Shown here: in pieces, positions 60,193 to 64,000 of the stretch
Position numbering within the stretch: the stretch's first letter is position 1
How the letters are laid out: each line of letters starts with the position of its first letter
DNA from: Monoplex corrugatus
Taxonomy: Eukaryota > Mollusca > Gastropoda > Littorinimorpha > Ranellidae
Direction: 5' to 3'
NCBI GenBank assembly: GCA_030674185.1
Contig: CM060312.1
Span: forward strand, 61,275,078-61,339,077
DNA length: 64,000 nucleotides
Made by a program: the position numbers and the translations under genes
Notes under the pieces: generated by a model
What the model was told of the DNA's origin: nothing
Database searches by the model: none
What the model saw: only the letters and a program-made list of their open reading frames with translations

Positions 60193-61406
60193 TGATAGAT
60201 AGATACACACACACAGACACACACGCACGCTCACACTGAGACGAAAACACACAACGGAGAATATGTTCTGCCTGTGTACTTCTGTGTAATGACTCATTTT
60301 CTGATGCTATTTTGGCTGGAATGTTACATAGCATGCTTTGAAAACACTCATGTTAACTTGTAAGATAAGCATGGCCGGTAAATACTGTGCGATAATGCTA
60401 CATCTGAGCTTTGGATGTAGTTATAATGCCTCATGACAGATCAACTTTAGAGTAACTATGACACATATCATAAATGAGTCTGCTGTTATTTAGTTCGTCC
60501 TTCCTGATGTTCAAATACTTTGCCTCACTCACCTGAAGACTTTGAAGCTTCTGTGTTAGTTTGTTTTATTTGTTTTTGTTTTTTTTTGTCTTTCAAATTT
60601 TTAAATAGTTCCTTTTAAACAAATAATACAGCAAATGCAAGACGGAATGGCAAATTGTAATTGTAGTCACAGCATAAGAAAATTTCCAGTTTATGCAAAA
60701 TGTCCATAGCGCTTAAAATGAAAAGTTTATTAACATCTATGTGAACCATAAAAAGATATCTAACATGAGAAAAAGATCCTTATGATGTTACAGACATTTG
60801 TTATCTGCAAGTAGTTATAATTTTCAATAAACTTGGAATATGTGTAAAATTTGAGTGAGGACGTCAGTTATAATCAAATTTGTCCAGTGAATTTGCATTT
60901 ATTCAGTTTTCTTGTGTAAATGCTCGTATCGTAGTAAAGCATTTATGAGTTACAGTTTATTTAAATCATTGATGTGCAGGTTCATTTATTTGTTGCATCA
61001 CAACATAATTGGTGCACATGTAAAATTCGGCGATGAAAATGAAAAGGCATGTTGGATTATCGAAAAACATGTTATAACAATGAGAGTGTCAGTGACTTGG
61101 TCACAGTAGATAAATGAATAGATATATGAATAAATAAATGAATATATAAACAAATAGCTAAATAAATAAATAGATGAATTAATTGATTTTGTAGGCATAG
61201 ATCATTGAACGGGCATAAGAGCATCTGGCATGATCGCAGTAAACAGGTAGACAGATAGACAGGTTACTCCTATAAATGATCTGATATAAAATAAATAGAT
61301 ATATGTAGTACTTGTTAATAGAAGTTATTTACTGCTTATTATGCCATTGATACATAAGACAGCAATGAAGATCCGCCACACCTGTTGCACCTGGACTAAT
61401 TTCTAT
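60193..61406. other. Unassigned AT-rich sequence
   Basis: No gene or dispersed family recognised except the (AAAT/GATA)n tract. Confidence 0.4.
61100..61195 (+). repeat. Degenerate (AAAT/GATA)n tract
   Basis: gataaatgaatagatatatg and aataaataaatgaatatata units. Confidence 0.75.
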
Positions 61407-61998
61407 ATGTGACATGTTTTCACAAAATGAGTCCTAACTCGCAGGCAACGAAAAGCGTAGAGGCCCGGAAATTGTGTGATGGGTCGATTTTGTCAATTTT
61501 TACTTTTCGTCAAAAATGGAATATTTAATTTTAATCTTTAAATTACATGTACATGCACTCAGCACTTTATAATTCAATCGGAAAATGTATTTAAAATGCG
61601 TTTTAACCAGATAACGGCATGCTTTTTGTGTCAGAAAAAGGGATATATAAACTTCAATAACAAGACAATTACAGTAGATTTTCACACCAATTTTTGTGTG
61701 CTATTGTGGCATGATGTGTTTTGCCATGGTACAAAATTTGGTAAAGATTGGTGAAGTACAAATACCTGTTACTAAGGTAAAACGTCACTGAAGTGGTGAA
61801 AATTTTAAAACTTGATTTTCTCAAAATGGTTGTTTGCTATGTTACACACTTCAAACACCCATAACTTCCTTATTTTTAGGAGTAGAATGATAAATTTCAT
61901 ATGAAAAGAAAGTTAATAATCTGGACATTTTGAAAATCGTAATATCCTAAAATCTGTTATTTTCACCTTAGGACTCATTTTGTTAAAACGGATCACAT
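61407..61998. mobile_element. Non-coding element of about 590 bp with about 30-bp terminal inverted repeats
   Basis: The left end reads atgtgac...ttttcacaaaatgagtcc (61407-61437). The right end is the complement, ggactcattttgttaaaa...gatcacat (61968-61998). The interior is AT-rich and has no long ORF. Likely a non-autonomous DNA transposon; superfamily unknown. Confidence 0.6.
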
Positions 61999-62084
61999 GT
62001 GGTAGTCGGTAGTCAGCCATGTCCATACTTATTTATTAAATTGGAAAAAAGGTCATTGGTTTAAAGTCTTCTAAGAATTGATAT

Positions 62085-62400
62085 TTTTGGCTCTAGGGAA
62101 ATGAGACATATGGAAGCAATTTCATGTAACTTAGGCCCTGTGTTATATATGTTTTAGTGTCCATAGTTGTGTTTAACATTGTATTCAGATGTTTTTTTTA
62201 ATCCCCTGTGTGATAAATTGGATGGAGTGGTCAGTGCTAGAGGCATCTCCTTAGATGATGTGCGTGAATGCATGGATAGGTTTACTTAATTTTCTTTTCC
62301 TTTCGTTTTTCCTGTTGACATATTGTATATGTTTAAAAAGGTTATAGTCCTGATATGGCTCTACGTAGTCGGCTGGGCTTTAAACAAAAGTAACAGTAAC
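62085..62400 (+). repeat. Dispersed family A copy 8 (3' half)
   Basis: ttttggctctagggaaatga, gataaattggatggagtgg, and end ggctgggctttaaacaaaa followed by gtaacagtaacc. Confidence 0.68.
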
Positions 62401-62498
62401 CCCATTTTTAGATTTTGTGTGGTTGAATCATGGAACAACAGCATTCTATAAGGTCTATCTGTCTCTTCCTCCGACTCTGTCCTGATTTGCTCCTCCTG

Positions 62499-62499
<1 letters not shown>

Positions 62500-62560
<61 letters not shown>
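62500..62560 (+). repeat. (GT)n microsatellite
   Basis: About 60 bp of GT. Confidence 0.9.
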
Positions 62561-62562
<2 letters not shown>

Positions 62563-63039
62563 GCACAACTGCACATGAATGTATGTAAAAGAAAGAAGTT
62601 TAATGTTAAGCATTACATTGCGTGAAAAATTAAACTGTATGCACACACGACCCACCCACCCCCATACCAGGTAAAATGTGCGCAAAGAAAAACATGAAAA
62701 GCATACACATGAAAAAGTAAATTGTATACACACACAAGTAAATTGTAAGCGTAGTGCATGCATAGAGTAAGCGCCCCAAACACTTTTATTTCGGGAAACG
62801 TACCCCCTGTCACACACATAGCATTAATGATTTTGCAGCCATGTATTGTGCAACAATTGTTTGTGTACATATAAATGATATCTGTGCCTTTCTGTGAATT
62901 GTTTTGCCATTGTTAGTCATTAGAATTATCACTAATCACTATTCAAAACCACAAACTAGCTTTGGCCTAATGTTTTTCTTTGATACTTGGGACTTTTTTT
63001 TTTTAAATCTGCAGATGCAGAAATGTAGCTTTAAATTTC
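62561..63039. other. Unassigned sequence
   Basis: Minus-strand frames of 85 codons overlap here without recognised domains. Confidence 0.4.
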
Positions 63040-63487
63040 TTAACATTGTTAGCCTTTTTAAGGTCACACAGAACTAATCATTGAGTGGTCTTTCCATTGA
63101 ACTGAATATGCCCTTTGTGTCATATTGAAGTGTCCCATAAAGGTCACATAAAACTAATGATTGAATTGGTCTCAGTTTGAACTGAATATGCCCTTTGTGT
63201 GTGAGACTGAAGTGTCCCATAAAGACAACACAGAACTAATTATTGAATTTGTCTCACCTTTGAATTGAGCAAGTTCTGTCCATGAGAGTGAAGTATCCCA
63301 TGAAAGGCCACACAGAATTAATAATTGTACTGTTTTGTCCTTATTGAATTTGTCTCACCTCTGAATTGAACAAGTTCTGTCCATGAGAGTGAAGTATCCC
63401 ATGAAAGGCCACACAGAATTAATAATTGAACTGTTTTGCCCTTGAACTGATTCAGGTTCTGTGCATGAGACAGAAGGATCCCAAAGA

Positions 63488-63524
<37 letters not shown>

Positions 63525-63840
63525 ATGAATAAAAAGTCTTAATCATTGAATTATCGACCTTTGAACTGAACAAGTTCTCTGTGTGAGACTGAAGTATCTC
63601 ATAAAAAAAATCACACAAAACTAATAATTGAACTGTTTCATGTTTGAACAGAACCAGTTCTTTGTGTGAGACTGAAATATCCCATAAAAGGTCACATGAA
63701 ACTAATAATTGAATTGTCTCATGTTTGAACGGAACAAGTTCTCTGTGTGAGGCTGAAGTATCTGACTGAACAAGTTCTCTGTGTGAGACTGAAGTATCTC
63801 ACTGAACAAGTTCTCTGCATGAGACTGAAGTATCTCATAA
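63040..63840 (+). repeat. Degenerate 75-130 bp tandem repeat
   Basis: Repeated blocks cacacagaactaatnattga, ttgaactgaacaagttct, gtgtgagactgaagtatc, ccataaagg; the last part (63725-63835) shortens to units of 30-35 bp. An (AAAT)n run sits at 63485-63525. Confidence 0.8.
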
Positions 63841-63969
63841 AGTCACTGGGTAATGGTGTCTTAGAGGCTTTACTACTCAGTAATCCAGGACCAGAGGTAT
63901 CAGGGTCACTGCCAGTGTCCCATTTCTCCACCAGGTGGGTGTGAGTACACAGGTGATTTTTTTTTCTCA

Positions 63970-64000
63970 TTAACCCTTCGACTTCATACCCTGCCGACCA
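63970..64000. mobile_element. Start of another TTAA palindromic MITE, cut by the window edge
   Basis: TTAA followed by cccttcgacttcataccctg, matching the element's left end; the rest is outside the window. Confidence 0.5.

Overview
This is eukaryotic DNA from an animal. Very dense (GT)n/(GA)n microsatellites, many minisatellites, tRNA-derived SINEs and non-LTR retrotransposon relics resemble mollusc genomes, and a gastropod is my best guess; the species cannot be fixed from the sequence alone. I see no prokaryotic feature, no CRISPR array and no rRNA or intact tRNA gene.

One real protein-coding gene is recognised on the + strand: the bifunctional enzyme 6-phosphofructo-2-kinase/fructose-2,6-bisphosphatase (PFKFB). 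Twelve coding exons run from an ATG at 23908 to 45456. All join in frame through GT-AG introns to give 408 codons plus one base. The kinase P-loop and the bisphosphatase residues Arg257-His258, Glu327 and His392 are present. The C-terminal end of the phosphatase domain and its tail were not found. They lie beyond the window or in sequence I could not recognise; one phase-compatible candidate exon is given at 54082-54175.

Layout: 1-23.9 kb is intergenic or upstream DNA made of microsatellites, at least eight tandem arrays, SINE copies, a dead mariner transposase (13459-14018) and two LINE 3' ends (19-21.5 kb). An array rich in ATTGG (inverted CCAAT) motifs ends about 0.7 kb before the PFKFB ATG. 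23.9-45.5 kb is PFKFB. Its introns hold a 2.4 kb 29-bp satellite with an indel-riddled core, two antisense LINE fragments, one sense LINE 3' end, a 100-bp tandem repeat that repeats a splice-acceptor-like sequence, and several SINEs. 45.5-64 kb is again repeat-rich, with a 34-bp satellite and two inverted-repeat elements, and without a confidently recognised gene.

The most notable non-genic signal is a family of about 180-200 bp nested palindromes. They begin CCCTTTGACTCC, end with its complement, and are flanked by TTAA. At least six bounded elements plus partial copies are present. Two copies interrupt other repeats at TTAA, and one cluster is nested inside itself. This fits a non-autonomous piggyBac-type MITE. 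A second dispersed family (about 500 bp, eight copies) ends in ggctgggttttaaac followed by a short simple-repeat tail, and one tail has grown into a 300-bp trinucleotide tract.
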